Under the pieces are notes generated by a model. The model made no database searches. It worked only from the letters and a program-made list of their open reading frames with translations, and was not told the DNA's origin. The translations under genes and the position numbers were made by a program. Shown here one piece after another: positions 1 to 7,944 of a DNA stretch of 21,549 nt. The DNA is taken from contig JAHHSA010000027.1 in the NCBI GenBank assembly GCA_020025475.1, positions 1 to 21,549 of the forward strand. Reading direction: 5' to 3'. The DNA comes from Oscillibacter sp. GTDB lineage: Bacteria; Bacillota; Clostridia; Oscillospirales; Oscillospiraceae. Position 1 is the stretch's first letter. Every line of letters begins with the position of its first letter.

Positions 1-1
1 C

Positions 2-76
2 CTTCGTTTTCCTGATTTTGTCACAAAAACAGTCATTGAGACTGCGCAGATAGATTGGATTGACCGTCAAATCTAA
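2..76 (+). CDS. C-terminal end of an unidentified protein (partial)
   Basis: A reading frame is open from the left edge of the window for 24 codons and ends at TAA 74-76; the last residues read ..AQIDWIDRQI. A perfect hairpin begins 6 bases after the stop, which is the usual place for the end of a transcription unit. No family can be recognised from so few residues, and an open frame of this length could occur by chance. The call rests on the frame running in from outside and on the hairpin position. Confidence 0.35.
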   Translation, partial: LRFPDFVTKTVIETAQIDWIDRQI

Positions 77-82
77 GGCACA

Positions 83-108
83 AGAGCCGCAGTGAATACT
101 GCGGCTCT
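83..108 (+). terminator. Perfect 11-bp hairpin, possible transcription end
   Basis: AGAGCCGCAGT (83-93) pairs perfectly with 98-108 across a GAAT tetraloop. There is no T run after it, so it is not a textbook intrinsic terminator. It may instead be part of a dispersed intergenic element, because the same arrangement (perfect hairpin followed by a CAG..TGTCGA..AAA motif) recurs at 21473-21510. Confidence 0.45.
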
Positions 109-111
109 CAG

Positions 112-208
112 CTTGTCGAAAAAGCGTAAGTGGGGAACAGGCGGACGATTGTGAAGCAGTTACGATAAATACGAAAAAGCCCAGCATCAGCTAAACTTTT
201 TCGACAAG
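112..208. repeat. Small inverted-repeat element, MITE-like
   Basis: CTTGTCGAAAAAG at 112-124 is exactly reverse-complementary to 196-208, giving 13-bp perfect ends around 71 bp without a gene. No target-site duplication is visible at the flanks. A 9-base direct repeat CAGCTAAAC (188-196 and 219-227) overlaps the right end. It could be a non-autonomous mobile remnant, a dispersed intergenic repeat, or a long-range RNA stem. Confidence 0.45.
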
Positions 209-556
209 GCGGCATGTGCAGCTAAACGACTTTTTTGGGTTTCTGTGGTAATCTGTACCATATTTTCTGTTACCTTCCTGGAAGGCTGATTGCGTTTTCA
301 TCGCATCCGCGGAGCCCCGGATTTTTGTGATCTTCATAATATTGAATGGCATCTGGCTGAATTGTCTGCTGCGTTGTGCTGGCCTTGAAAGTTCCTTCCT
401 TGGTTGTCGTGTTTATGCTATCATCTCTGAACGCTTTAAGATTTTACTCATGTTGCTTAGCACTATTTTGTATTCTGCCTTCACTTGACAATCTTTCCGG
501 ATGCATTTATGATATATGCGTTTAGATTTCCAAAAACTGACCCGTACGAAGGGCGG
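209..556. other. AT-richer region with no recognisable gene
   Basis: This stretch is clearly AT-richer than the housekeeping genes downstream. On the minus strand one frame runs from an ATG at 506 to a stop at 270-272, but an in-frame TAA at 444-446 interrupts it. The longer part, 58 codons, is hydrophilic and matches no family I recognise. It may be a decayed gene remnant or chance. A strong promoter-like pair for the + strand lies at 485-513. Confidence 0.4.
485..513 (+). promoter_or_regulatory. Near-consensus sigma-A promoter
   Basis: TTGACA at 485-490 is followed after 17 bases by TATGAT at 508-513. The predicted start is near 520. What it drives is unclear: a small ORF at 556-798, an untranslated RNA ending near the hairpin at 812-843, or a 430-base leader for the methyltransferase gene at 957. 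Confidence 0.55.
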
Positions 557-798
557 TGGGGGGATCTATTACACTCATTCTACAGCAAACGCATGAAATA
601 CGGTGGAACCATATGGAATGCTCCCACACCAAAAACAATCAATGGTCCCTGAAAGTCACTGGAATGGAACGATTTGAAACACTGTGGAGCAGCGTGATCT
701 TTTCTTTGGCAAATCTTCGCCATGAAGAGAGCGTCGAAAAGTCGCACTGCCTGATGGTAAATCCTCATATTCCTGCAGGTGCCAAGCTGTACCAATGA
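556..798 (+). CDS. Doubtful small ORF, unknown protein
   Basis: This 80-codon frame begins with GTG and lacks a convincing ribosome site; an internal ATG at 616 is an alternative start. Its latter part uses codons in a gene-like way and ends ..NPHIPAGAKLYQ. In its favour, a strong promoter lies just upstream (485-513) and a 12-bp hairpin follows 13 bases after the stop. Against it, minus-strand frames of similar length cover the same DNA, it resembles no family I know, and the region looks degenerate. It could equally be chance or a gene remnant. Confidence 0.25.
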   Translation: MGGSITLILQQTHEIRWNHMECSHTKNNQWSLKVTGMERFETLWSSVIFSLANLRHEESVEKSHCLMVNPHIPAGAKLYQ

Positions 799-811
799 AA
801 AAGACCTGACA

Positions 812-843
812 CGCAGGGAGAGCCAAGTGCTGCTCTCCCTGCG
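812..843. terminator. 12-bp hairpin before the methyltransferase gene
   Basis: CGCAGGGAGAGC at 812-823 pairs perfectly with 832-843 across an 8-base loop. A GAAAAAAT stretch follows rather than T residues, so forward termination is uncertain. On the minus strand a TTTTT run lies nine bases beyond the stem. It could bound an upstream transcript or be the 3-prime end of a noncoding RNA from the promoter at 485-513. Confidence 0.4.
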
Positions 844-956
844 GAAAAAATCCGTACCCATGTTGGCGGAGAAATACCCATGGGCGCCTGTACAGGTTCA
901 AGGGCGACTCTGACGGACCGAACTTACAACGTGGAGAAACAAGGAGAGAGTAGAGC

Positions 957-1730
957 ATGGAAATCATCACCAGCCGACAAAATCAGCTGTGTACGCACCT
1001 GCGGAAGCTGGGGGCTTCCGGCTCCTACCGCCGCAAGTGCGGGGAGTTCCTCTGCGACAGCCCCAAGATGCTGGAAGAGGCCCTGCTCCACAGCGGAGAC
1101 CTCCATACGGTGGTTTTCACGGAAGGCGCGGCACTGCCGCCCATTCCGCAGGGGGTGCGTCTGGTACAGGTTCCCTCTGATGTGATGCGCTCTGTCTCCC
1201 CAGCAGAGACCCCCCAGGGAGTGCTGTCGGTGTGCGGTATGGCAGACAGCACGCTGCCAGAGCATCTGGAGGGGAAGCGGTACGCTGTCCTTGACGGCGT
1301 GCAGGATCCCGGCAACGTGGGCACCATCCTACGGACCGCCGACGCCTTTGGCGCCAATGGCGTATTCCTGGTCAATGCATGCGCAGACCTCTATAACCCC
1401 AAGACCGTTCGGGCCACCATGGGCGCGCTGTTCCGCTGTCCGGTGTGGACTTGTACGCCTGCGCAAGTGCGGCAGAAGCTTGCGCAGAGCAGCGTGCCCC
1501 TCTACGGAGCTGCCCTGCGCGCGGATACCGTGGATGCCAGAACTGTTGACTATTCCCGCTGCGCCATTGCCATCGGAAGCGAGGGCAAAGGATTGTCGGC
1601 GGAACTACTTGATCTGTGTGACCGCACGATTTTGATTCCCATGCAGGCACACTGTGAGTCCCTGAATGCCGCGGCAGCAGCCACGGTTTTGCTGTGGGAG
1701 GCGGCAAGGGACGACGAACCTCATGAATAA
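957..1730 (+). CDS. TrmH/SpoU-family RNA 2'-O-methyltransferase
   Basis: This 257-residue protein is a SPOUT-class methyltransferase expected to transfer a methyl group from S-adenosylmethionine to a ribose 2'-hydroxyl of rRNA or tRNA in the cytoplasm. All three family motifs are visible. Motif 1 is DGVQDPGNVGTILRTADAFG (about residues 113-132), motif 2 is IAIGSEGKGL (about 204-213), and motif 3 is the IPM..ESLNAAAAA segment (about 226-242) that forms the trefoil knot. The N-terminal 100 residues form the SpoU substrate-binding domain seen in RlmB/TsnR-like enzymes. AAGGAG at 941-946 supports the ATG at 957. The exact RNA target cannot be read from the sequence. It lies 24 bases before dprA and is probably cotranscribed with it. 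Confidence 0.9.
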   Translation: MEIITSRQNQLCTHLRKLGASGSYRRKCGEFLCDSPKMLEEALLHSGDLHTVVFTEGAALPPIPQGVRLVQVPSDVMRSVSPAETPQGVLSVCGMADSTLPEHLEGKRYAVLDGVQDPGNVGTILRTADAFGANGVFLVNACADLYNPKTVRATMGALFRCPVWTCTPAQVRQKLAQSSVPLYGAALRADTVDARTVDYSRCAIAIGSEGKGLSAELLDLCDRTILIPMQAHCESLNAAAAATVLLWEAARDDEPHE

Positions 1731-1754
1731 TGATCTTCTAAGGAGGGCGGCGTC

Positions 1755-2939
1755 ATGTCGGCTTTGAAATACTGGGTCTGGCTCGCGGAGCTCAAAGGCC
1801 TGGGCAATCAGGCCCGGCTGGCGCTGCTGCACCATTTTGGCGGACCGGAAGAAATCTTTTACGCTGATCCTGATGAACTTTTGCTCACCGAGGGGATCAC
1901 CCGTCCTCAGGCCGCTCTGGCCGCCAACCACGACCTCACGGAGGCCGACCGCATTTTAGCCGACTGTCAGGCACTGGATATTCGCATCATGACCATTCAG
2001 GATGGCGATTATCCGGGACGTCTGCAAAATATCTATGACCCGCCCTGCCTGCTGTATGTAAAAGGCCGCCTGCCCGATCTGGACGAAGAGGCGACTGTGG
2101 CGGTGGTGGGCACACGGGACTGCACACCCTACGGCAAGCTGGCAGCGGAACGTCTGGGCTACGGCCTGGGCAGCGGCGGTGCTGTGGTGGTCAGCGGACT
2201 TGCCAAGGGCATTGACGCAGCTGCGGCCCGGGGAGCCGTTCGCGCGGGAGCGCGGGTGGTGGGCGTGCTGGGCAATGGACCAGACGTGAAGTACCCTGTA
2301 AGCAGCAGAGATCTCTACAACGACCTGGCTCTCACAGGCGCCCTGCTCTCTGAATATCCGCCGGGTACCGACCCGGTGGGCAGTCATTTTCCTGTCCGCA
2401 ACCGCATCCTCTCCGGCCTTGCCGTTGCCACCTTGGTGGTGGAGGCTCCGGAGCACAGCGGCGCGCTGATTACGGCAGAGCTGGCTATGGAGCAAGGGCG
2501 CGATATCTATGCGGTCCCTGGTCCCATCTATGCCCCCAACAGTGTGGGCTGCAACCGCCTGATCCGGGACGGAGCAGGCCTGGTGATGGAGCCCTGGGAC
2601 ATTTTGTCAGACTATGTGGAGCGCTTTCCCGGCAAACTCCGTGTGGAGGGGACTCGTAAGGAGCCCCAGCTCCAGGAGCTGGAGCCGGAGGAGCGCAAGG
2701 GCATCCTGCCGGATCGTCCGGCGTGCAGCCTGCGGGAGATCTGCGCACACCTGAGCGACGATCAGATGACAATCCTGAAGGCGATCCCTGAGGACCCCAT
2801 TCAGGTGGACGATCTCATTGAACTGACTGGTATTCCCACACGGCGGGTGCTGTCGGCTCTGACAATTCTGGAAATTGAAAATTTGGTTCAACAGCACAGC
2901 GGCAAGCATTATACGCTGGCTGTGACCTTGACGGAATAA
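1755..2939 (+). CDS. dprA: DNA-processing protein DprA (Smf)
   Basis: DprA binds incoming single-stranded DNA and loads RecA during natural transformation. Many non-competent Firmicutes keep it, so its presence does not prove competence. The 394-residue protein has an N-terminal helix-hairpin-helix-like region and a Rossmann core with VAVVGTRDC, VVSGLAKGID and GSHFPVRNRI (residues 209-218). The family signature EHSGALITAELAMEQGR is present. A C-terminal winged-helix domain (about 335-390, with IQVDDLIELTGIP) follows a charged linker. AAGGAGGG at 1740-1747 fixes the ATG start. The order dprA-topA-trmFO is the conserved Firmicutes arrangement also found in Bacillus subtilis. Confidence 0.96.
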   Translation: MSALKYWVWLAELKGLGNQARLALLHHFGGPEEIFYADPDELLLTEGITRPQAALAANHDLTEADRILADCQALDIRIMTIQDGDYPGRLQNIYDPPCLLYVKGRLPDLDEEATVAVVGTRDCTPYGKLAAERLGYGLGSGGAVVVSGLAKGIDAAAARGAVRAGARVVGVLGNGPDVKYPVSSRDLYNDLALTGALLSEYPPGTDPVGSHFPVRNRILSGLAVATLVVEAPEHSGALITAELAMEQGRDIYAVPGPIYAPNSVGCNRLIRDGAGLVMEPWDILSDYVERFPGKLRVEGTRKEPQLQELEPEERKGILPDRPACSLREICAHLSDDQMTILKAIPEDPIQVDDLIELTGIPTRRVLSALTILEIENLVQQHSGKHYTLAVTLTE

Positions 2940-2973
2940 AGAATGCGCTTCCCAGGAAGCGTAGGAGGTAACT

Positions 2974-5328
2974 ATGGCAAAACAGAACTTGGTCATCGTG
3001 GAGTCACCTGCAAAGGCCAAAACCATCGGAAAATATCTGGGGCGGGACTTTGAAGTCAAGGCCTGTATGGGGCATCTGCGGGACCTGCCCAAGAGTACTC
3101 TGGGCGTGGATGTGGAGAACGACTTTGAGCCGGAGTACAAGCCCATTAAGGGCAAAGAGGAGATCATTAAGGATTTGAAGAAATCCGCCAAGGCAGCGGA
3201 TACCGTTTATCTCGCAACCGACCCGGACCGCGAGGGCGAAGCCATTTCCTGGCATTTGAAGCAGCTGCTGAATCTCTCTGACGAAAAGGCCATGCGTGTC
3301 ACTTTCAACGAGATTACCAAGAATGTGGTGCAGGAGAGCATCCGGGAGCCCCGGGAGATTGACCAGTCTCTGGTGGATGCCCAGCAGGCCCGCCGTATCC
3401 TGGATCGCATCGTGGGCTATAAGATCTCTCCTATCATGTGGAAGAAGATTAAGCCAAAGCTGTCTGCCGGCCGCGTGCAGTCTGTTGCCACCCGCATGGT
3501 GGACGACCGGGAAAAGGAGATTGCCGCCTTCCAGCCGGAGGAGTATTGGTCTCTGGATGTGAAGCTGACGGAAGAGGGCAAGCCCCTGACCGCCTTCACG
3601 GCCCACTACCACGGTCGGGACGGCAAGAAGGCCGAGCTCAAGAGCCGGGCGGCGGTGGACGCCGTGATTCGGGAGGTGGAGAACGACTGCTTTGTCGTCA
3701 AGAGCGTGAAGCGGGCGGATAAGCAGCGCAGTCCCTCTCCCCCCTTTACCACGTCTACGCTGCAGCAGGAGGCGTCCAGAAAGCTCTCCATGACGCCCCG
3801 CCGCACCATGGCCATTGCCCAGCAGCTCTATGAGGGCGTGGATATCGAGGGTGAGGGTACCGTGGGTCTTATCACTTATATGCGTACGGACTCTCTGCGC
3901 CTGAGCGAGGAAGCCCTCAGCTCTGTGCGCCAGTTTATCAACGGCCGTTTCGGCAAGGATTACTGCCCGGCACAGCCTCGGCGCTACAAAGCCAAGGCCA
4001 ACGCCCAGGACGCTCACGAAGCCATCCGACCCAGTAATGTGGAGCTGACCCCGGAGCAGATTCGCAAGGACCTGACCCCCGAGCAGTACCGCCTGTACAA
4101 GCTGATCTGGAGCCGGTTCCTTGCCTGCCAGATGTCAAATGCCGTTTACGACAGCGTCTCTGTGGAGATTGCCGCCGGTGCCCACGACTTCCGCGCCTCT
4201 GCCTCCAGCCTGAAATTCTCCGGCTATACCGCCGTGTATGAAGAGGGCAAGGACGAGGAAAAGGAGGAGAAGATCTCCGCACTGCCTGCATTGCAGGAGG
4301 GCCAGACCCTGGAAAAGCAGGGCTTCGATCCCGAGCAGCACTTTACCCAGCCGCCGGCCCACTACACTGATGCCTCTCTCATCCGTGCCATGGAGGAACA
4401 GGGCATTGGCCGTCCCTCCACCTACGCCCCCACCGTATCCACCATTTTGGACCGGAACTATGTGAAAAAGGACGGCAAGTACCTCCTCATCACCAACCTG
4501 GGCAAGGCGGTCACCGGCTGGATGAAGACATACTTTACCAACATCGAGGATCTGAATTTCACCGCCGGTATGGAGCAGCAGCTGGACTCCGTGGAGGAAG
4601 GCACCACCAGCTGGAAAGAGGTTCTCCGGTCCTTCTATTTCGGAGACTTTGAAAAGCAGATCACAGAGGCCGAGAATGGCCCCCGCGTGAAGATCGAACC
4701 AACCATCAGCGAAGAGATATGCCCCAAGTGCGGCAAAAATCTGGTGGAAAAGGATGGCCGCTTTGGCCCCTTCCTGGCCTGTCCCGGCTACCCAGACTGC
4801 GACTTCACCATGCCTCTGGTGGTGGTGATGCCCGGACGCTGCCCCAAGTGCGGCGGACGGCTCATGAAGCGCACCGGCACCAGTCAGAAGACCAACAAAC
4901 AGTATTCCTACTACTGCTGCGAACACTACAACAGCAGGACTGAGGACGAGAACTGCAGCTTCCGCACCTGGGACGTGCCAGTGAAGGACGACTGCCCCAT
5001 CTGCGGACAGACCATGTTTAAGAGGTCTGGCCGTGGCTTTAAGAAGCCGTTCTGTATCAACCCGGCGTGCGAGAACTTCCTGCCGGAGGATAAGCGCGGC
5101 TATCCCAAGAAGCCTGCGGCACAGGAGGGTGCATCTGCTGAGGCTGCCCCGGCGGCGGAGGAAAAGCCTGCGAAGAAGACCCCAGCCAAGAAGACAACAG
5201 CCAAAAAGGCCACCACCAAAAAGACCACCACTGCCAAGAAGACGACTGCCGCCAAGAAGACCACAACGGCGAAGAAGTCTGCCGCAGCCAAGATAACGGC
5301 TGAGAAGAAGGCGGACGAAGAGGGCTGA
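2974..5328 (+). CDS. topA: DNA topoisomerase I (type IA) with a Lys/Ala/Thr-rich tail
   Basis: TopA relaxes negative supercoils by nicking one strand through a tyrosine phosphodiester. The 784-residue protein starts with the Toprim domain: Glu10 in VIVESPAKAKTIG and the acidic D83-P-D85-R-E87 motif. The active tyrosine is Tyr302 in the YMRTDS motif. Three C-terminal four-cysteine zinc modules start at about residues 583, 623 and 674. From about residue 708 the protein ends in a roughly 75-residue low-complexity tail of repeated AKK/TTAKK units resembling histone H1 or HU-like tails, which probably gives extra nonspecific DNA binding. The TAGGAGG site at 2962-2968 supports the ATG. The gene sits 34 bases after dprA. 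Confidence 0.97.
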   Translation: MAKQNLVIVESPAKAKTIGKYLGRDFEVKACMGHLRDLPKSTLGVDVENDFEPEYKPIKGKEEIIKDLKKSAKAADTVYLATDPDREGEAISWHLKQLLNLSDEKAMRVTFNEITKNVVQESIREPREIDQSLVDAQQARRILDRIVGYKISPIMWKKIKPKLSAGRVQSVATRMVDDREKEIAAFQPEEYWSLDVKLTEEGKPLTAFTAHYHGRDGKKAELKSRAAVDAVIREVENDCFVVKSVKRADKQRSPSPPFTTSTLQQEASRKLSMTPRRTMAIAQQLYEGVDIEGEGTVGLITYMRTDSLRLSEEALSSVRQFINGRFGKDYCPAQPRRYKAKANAQDAHEAIRPSNVELTPEQIRKDLTPEQYRLYKLIWSRFLACQMSNAVYDSVSVEIAAGAHDFRASASSLKFSGYTAVYEEGKDEEKEEKISALPALQEGQTLEKQGFDPEQHFTQPPAHYTDASLIRAMEEQGIGRPSTYAPTVSTILDRNYVKKDGKYLLITNLGKAVTGWMKTYFTNIEDLNFTAGMEQQLDSVEEGTTSWKEVLRSFYFGDFEKQITEAENGPRVKIEPTISEEICPKCGKNLVEKDGRFGPFLACPGYPDCDFTMPLVVVMPGRCPKCGGRLMKRTGTSQKTNKQYSYYCCEHYNSRTEDENCSFRTWDVPVKDDCPICGQTMFKRSGRGFKKPFCINPACENFLPEDKRGYPKKPAAQEGASAEAAPAAEEKPAKKTPAKKTTAKKATTKKTTTAKKTTAAKKTTTAKKSAAAKITAEKKADEEG

Positions 5329-5356
5329 GCCCTGGCATCAATCAAAAGGAGCAACT

Positions 5357-6664
5357 ATGCAAGTTACAGTGATCGGCGCCGGCCTGGCCGGCAGTGAATG
5401 CGCCTGGCAGCTGGCGCAGCGGGGGATCGATGTGATTCTCCGGGAGATGAAACCGGAGAAGCGGACCCCTGCCCATGTTACCAATGATTTTGCGGAGCTC
5501 TGCTGCTCCAACTCTCTGCGTTCGAACCAGCTGGAGAATGCCGTGGGACTCCTGAAGGAGGAGATGCGCCGCCTGGGCTCTCTGATTCTGGAGTGCGCCG
5601 ACGCCACCCGTGTGGAGGCAGGCGGTGCCCTGGCCGTGGACCGGGAGGGCTTTGCCCGCATGGTGACGGAGAAGGTGAGAAGCCATCCCCGGATTGTCGT
5701 GGTGCCGGGCGAGGTGACGGAGATCCCGGAGGGGGAGGTGGTCATTGCCTCCGGGCCTCTGACCTCTGATGCCTTTGCCGAAAAGCTCCAGGCACTGCTG
5801 GGTGAGGACACCTCCCTCCACTTTTTCGATGCGGCAGCTCCCCTGGTGTCCGCTGAGAGCGTGGATATGGACAAGGCATGGTTTGGTTCCCGCTATGACA
5901 GAGGGGCGGACGACTATGTGAACTGCCCCATGAACCGGGAGGAGTACGACGCCTTCTGGGAGGCCCTGACCAAGGCCGAGGAGGCAGAGGTTCACGGCTT
6001 TGAGGACGGCATGGTCTTTGAGGGCTGTATGCCCGTGGAGGTTATGGCCCGCCGGGGCCACGATACTCTGCTCTACGGTCCCTTGAAGGCCAGGGGCCTG
6101 GATGATCCCCGCACCGGCCGCTGGCCCTATGCGGTGGTGCAGCTCCGCCGGGATAATTCCGACGGCACTGTTTACAATCTGGTGGGCTTCCAGACCCATC
6201 TGCGTTTCCCTGAACAGCGGCGGGTGTTTTCCATGATTCCCGCCCTTCACGATGCGGAGTTCCTGCGCTACGGGGTCATGCACCGCAATACTTTCCTGAA
6301 CTCTCCACAGCTGCTGGATCGGTACTACCGGCTCAGGAAGGAGCCCCGCATTGCCTTTGCCGGTCAGATGACCGGTGTGGAGGGCTATGTGGAGTCCTCC
6401 GCCTCCGGCTTCCTGGTGGGAGTGGAGCTGGCCAGAAGGCTTCAGGGCAAGGCTCCCATCGATTTCCCGCAGGAGACGGCCATCGGTGCACTGGGCCTGT
6501 ACATCTCTAACCAGTCGGTGACAGCCTTCCAGCCCATGAATATCAACTTCGGCATCATCCCGCCACTGGACCACCGGGTCAAGGGCAAGCGAAACAAGAA
6601 CGCGGAGATCTCTCAGCGCTCCCTGGCCATCATTGATGCCATCCGTGAGGAGGTTCTGGCATGA
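5357..6664 (+). CDS. trmFO: tRNA (uracil-54-C5)-methyltransferase, folate/FAD-dependent TrmFO
   Basis: TrmFO makes the ribothymidine at position 54 in the T-loop of tRNA, using methylenetetrahydrofolate as carbon donor and FADH2 as reductant. The 435-residue protein begins with the FAD-binding GAGLAGSE motif (residues 7-14). It carries the CCSNSLRS segment at residues 49-56 that holds the conserved cysteine, and the C-terminal NINFGIIPPL motif. Length is typical. AAAAGGAG at 5344-5351 supports the ATG. Its stop overlaps the start of plsX (ATGA at 6661-6664), so the two are translationally coupled. The gene follows topA by 28 bases, as in other Firmicutes. Confidence 0.96.
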   Translation: MQVTVIGAGLAGSECAWQLAQRGIDVILREMKPEKRTPAHVTNDFAELCCSNSLRSNQLENAVGLLKEEMRRLGSLILECADATRVEAGGALAVDREGFARMVTEKVRSHPRIVVVPGEVTEIPEGEVVIASGPLTSDAFAEKLQALLGEDTSLHFFDAAAPLVSAESVDMDKAWFGSRYDRGADDYVNCPMNREEYDAFWEALTKAEEAEVHGFEDGMVFEGCMPVEVMARRGHDTLLYGPLKARGLDDPRTGRWPYAVVQLRRDNSDGTVYNLVGFQTHLRFPEQRRVFSMIPALHDAEFLRYGVMHRNTFLNSPQLLDRYYRLRKEPRIAFAGQMTGVEGYVESSASGFLVGVELARRLQGKAPIDFPQETAIGALGLYISNQSVTAFQPMNINFGIIPPLDHRVKGKRNKNAEISQRSLAIIDAIREEVLA

Positions 6665-7695
6665 AGATCATTTTAGACGCTATGGGGGGCGACAATGCCC
6701 CAATGGCAGCAGTCCAGGGCGCACTGAACGCCCATAGAGACAGCGGCTATGACATCGTTCTGGTAGGCCGCGAGGAGGAGATTCGCAAGGCCCTGATTGC
6801 GTGCGGAGAGACTGCGCTCCCCACCGGTATGGAGATCCGGGATGCCCGAGAGGTGGTGGAGATCTGCGACGATCCGGCGACTGCTTTCAAGCGAAAAAAG
6901 GACTCCTCACTCACCGTGGGACTGACCATGGTGAAAAACGGGGAGGGAGACGCTTTTGTCTGCGCCGGTTCCACTGGTGCTCTGCTCTCCGGTGCTACGC
7001 TGGTGACCAAGCGCATCCGGGGCATCCGCCGGGCGGCGATGGCGCCTGTGATTCCCACTGCTTCCGGTGGGGCGGTGCTGTGCGACTGCGGTGCTACCGC
7101 GGACTGCACGCCGGAGTACTTGCTGCAATTTGCCTTCCTGGGCAGCTTTTATGCCAAGCGAGTCATGGGCATTGAGACTCCCCGCGTGGGTCTTTTGAAT
7201 ATCGGTGCCGAGGACTCCAAGGGCGATGCCCTTCGCCTTGCGGCATTCCCGCTGCTGAAGGCCGCTGGGGACGCAGGACACATCAACTTTGTGGGTAACG
7301 TGGAAGCCAATACGGCCATGATGGGCGGAGCCGATGTGCTGGTGTCCGATGGCTTTTCCGGCAACATTATGCTCAAGAGCCTGGAGGGTGTGGGGAAGTT
7401 CCTGCTGCAGGAGCTCAAGGGGATGTTCTTCAAGAGCACTCCCAATAAAATGGCGGCCCTCATTGTAAAGAAGGACATGAAGGAGCTCAAGAAGAAGCTG
7501 GACCCCAGCGAGGTGGGAGGCACTCCCTTCCTGGGTGTTTCCAAGCCGGTCATCAAGGCACATGGCTCCTCCGATGCAAAGGCGTTTGCCAACGCCATCC
7601 TGCGGGCGGCGGAATACGCAGAGAGCGGCTTCATCGCCGACATCGAGGCCAACATCGGCTATATGAAAGTCCAGTCGGAAGGCGAAAAAATGTGA
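6661..7695 (+). CDS. plsX: Phosphate acyltransferase PlsX
   Basis: PlsX converts acyl-ACP to acyl-phosphate, the acyl donor for PlsY in phosphatidic acid synthesis, at the membrane surface. The 344-residue protein opens with the family motif MKIILDAMGGDNAP and contains FVCAGSTGALLSGA, a conserved NVEAN segment and the VSDGFSGNIMLKSLEG motif. Length matches the family. It overlaps the trmFO stop by four bases and therefore belongs to the same operon. The next gene encodes its substrate carrier, ACP, after a 249-base gap that holds a separate promoter. Confidence 0.96.
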   Translation: MKIILDAMGGDNAPMAAVQGALNAHRDSGYDIVLVGREEEIRKALIACGETALPTGMEIRDAREVVEICDDPATAFKRKKDSSLTVGLTMVKNGEGDAFVCAGSTGALLSGATLVTKRIRGIRRAAMAPVIPTASGGAVLCDCGATADCTPEYLLQFAFLGSFYAKRVMGIETPRVGLLNIGAEDSKGDALRLAAFPLLKAAGDAGHINFVGNVEANTAMMGGADVLVSDGFSGNIMLKSLEGVGKFLLQELKGMFFKSTPNKMAALIVKKDMKELKKKLDPSEVGGTPFLGVSKPVIKAHGSSDAKAFANAILRAAEYAESGFIADIEANIGYMKVQSEGEKM

Positions 7696-7702
7696 TTGCC
7701 CC

Positions 7703-7732
7703 TTGACAGAGCTGAGGCAGTTGCCGTATGAT
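7703..7732 (+). promoter_or_regulatory. Promoter for acpP
   Basis: TTGACA at 7703-7708 and TATGAT at 7727-7732 are separated by 18 bases. The predicted start near 7739 gives acpP its own transcript with a leader of about 205 bases. This allows ACP, a very abundant protein, to be made at a different level from plsX. No FapR-type operator was recognised. Confidence 0.6.
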
Positions 7733-7738
7733 AAACCA

Positions 7739-7944
7739 CAGTAACTGATCCCTGAGAAAACATGCACTGCGTTTCCTTCGTTGCCTTTCACACAGAGGGA
7801 AAATCAGGGATGGAGCGGCTGAACTCTCCCCCCGCACTCTGCGGTGTTTCCAGACAGAAATACCGGAAAATCTACACTGGATTCCGTATTTTAGCGAGAA
7901 TCCGCAACAATGCCGTATCATTTATCCGTGAGGAGTGAATCAAA
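7739..7944 (+). promoter_or_regulatory. Structured 5' leader of acpP
   Basis: About 205 bases lie between the predicted transcription start and acpP. Three stems are visible: ATCCCTGA 7748-7755 with 7804-7811, CCGCA 7832-7836 with 7840-7844, and a 10-bp stem 7858-7868 with 7882-7891 carrying one bulged C. No terminator or known riboswitch pattern was recognised. The leader could affect mRNA stability or translation of the highly expressed carrier protein, but this is inference. Confidence 0.35.

Noticed and set aside
270..506. Minus-strand frame with one internal stop, considered as a pseudogene
   Set aside because: The 58 open codons match no family, and such a length is not rare in noncoding AT-rich DNA. 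It is mentioned only as part of the region description.
922..935. CTTACAACGTG shared by the region upstream of the methyltransferase and the aminotransferase leader (near 12818)
   Set aside because: The 11-base match stands alone. Flanking sequence and spacing to the genes differ, so it is not good evidence for a shared regulatory site.
864..956. Possible T-box or other riboswitch upstream of the methyltransferase gene
   Set aside because: No T-box sequence, specifier loop or terminator/antiterminator pair was found. The only feature is the short palindrome CCTGTACAGG.
580..970. Two overlapping minus-strand frames of 93 and 104 codons, considered as a decayed transposase
   Set aside because: No transposase motif or terminal inverted repeats could be seen, and the two frames overlap each other and the + strand frame.
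3004..4017. Long minus-strand frame (337 codons) inside topA, and similar long antisense frames inside trmFO, the ATPase and the permease
   Set aside because: These are mirror frames caused by the GC-rich codon use of the real genes. They lack ribosome sites and recognisable domains.
7911..7921. TGCCGTATCAT, a near copy of the acpP -10 region (TGCCGTATGAT at 7722-7732), as a second promoter
   Set aside because: No -35 element is found at the right distance, and a start there would leave a very short leader. The similarity may be chance.
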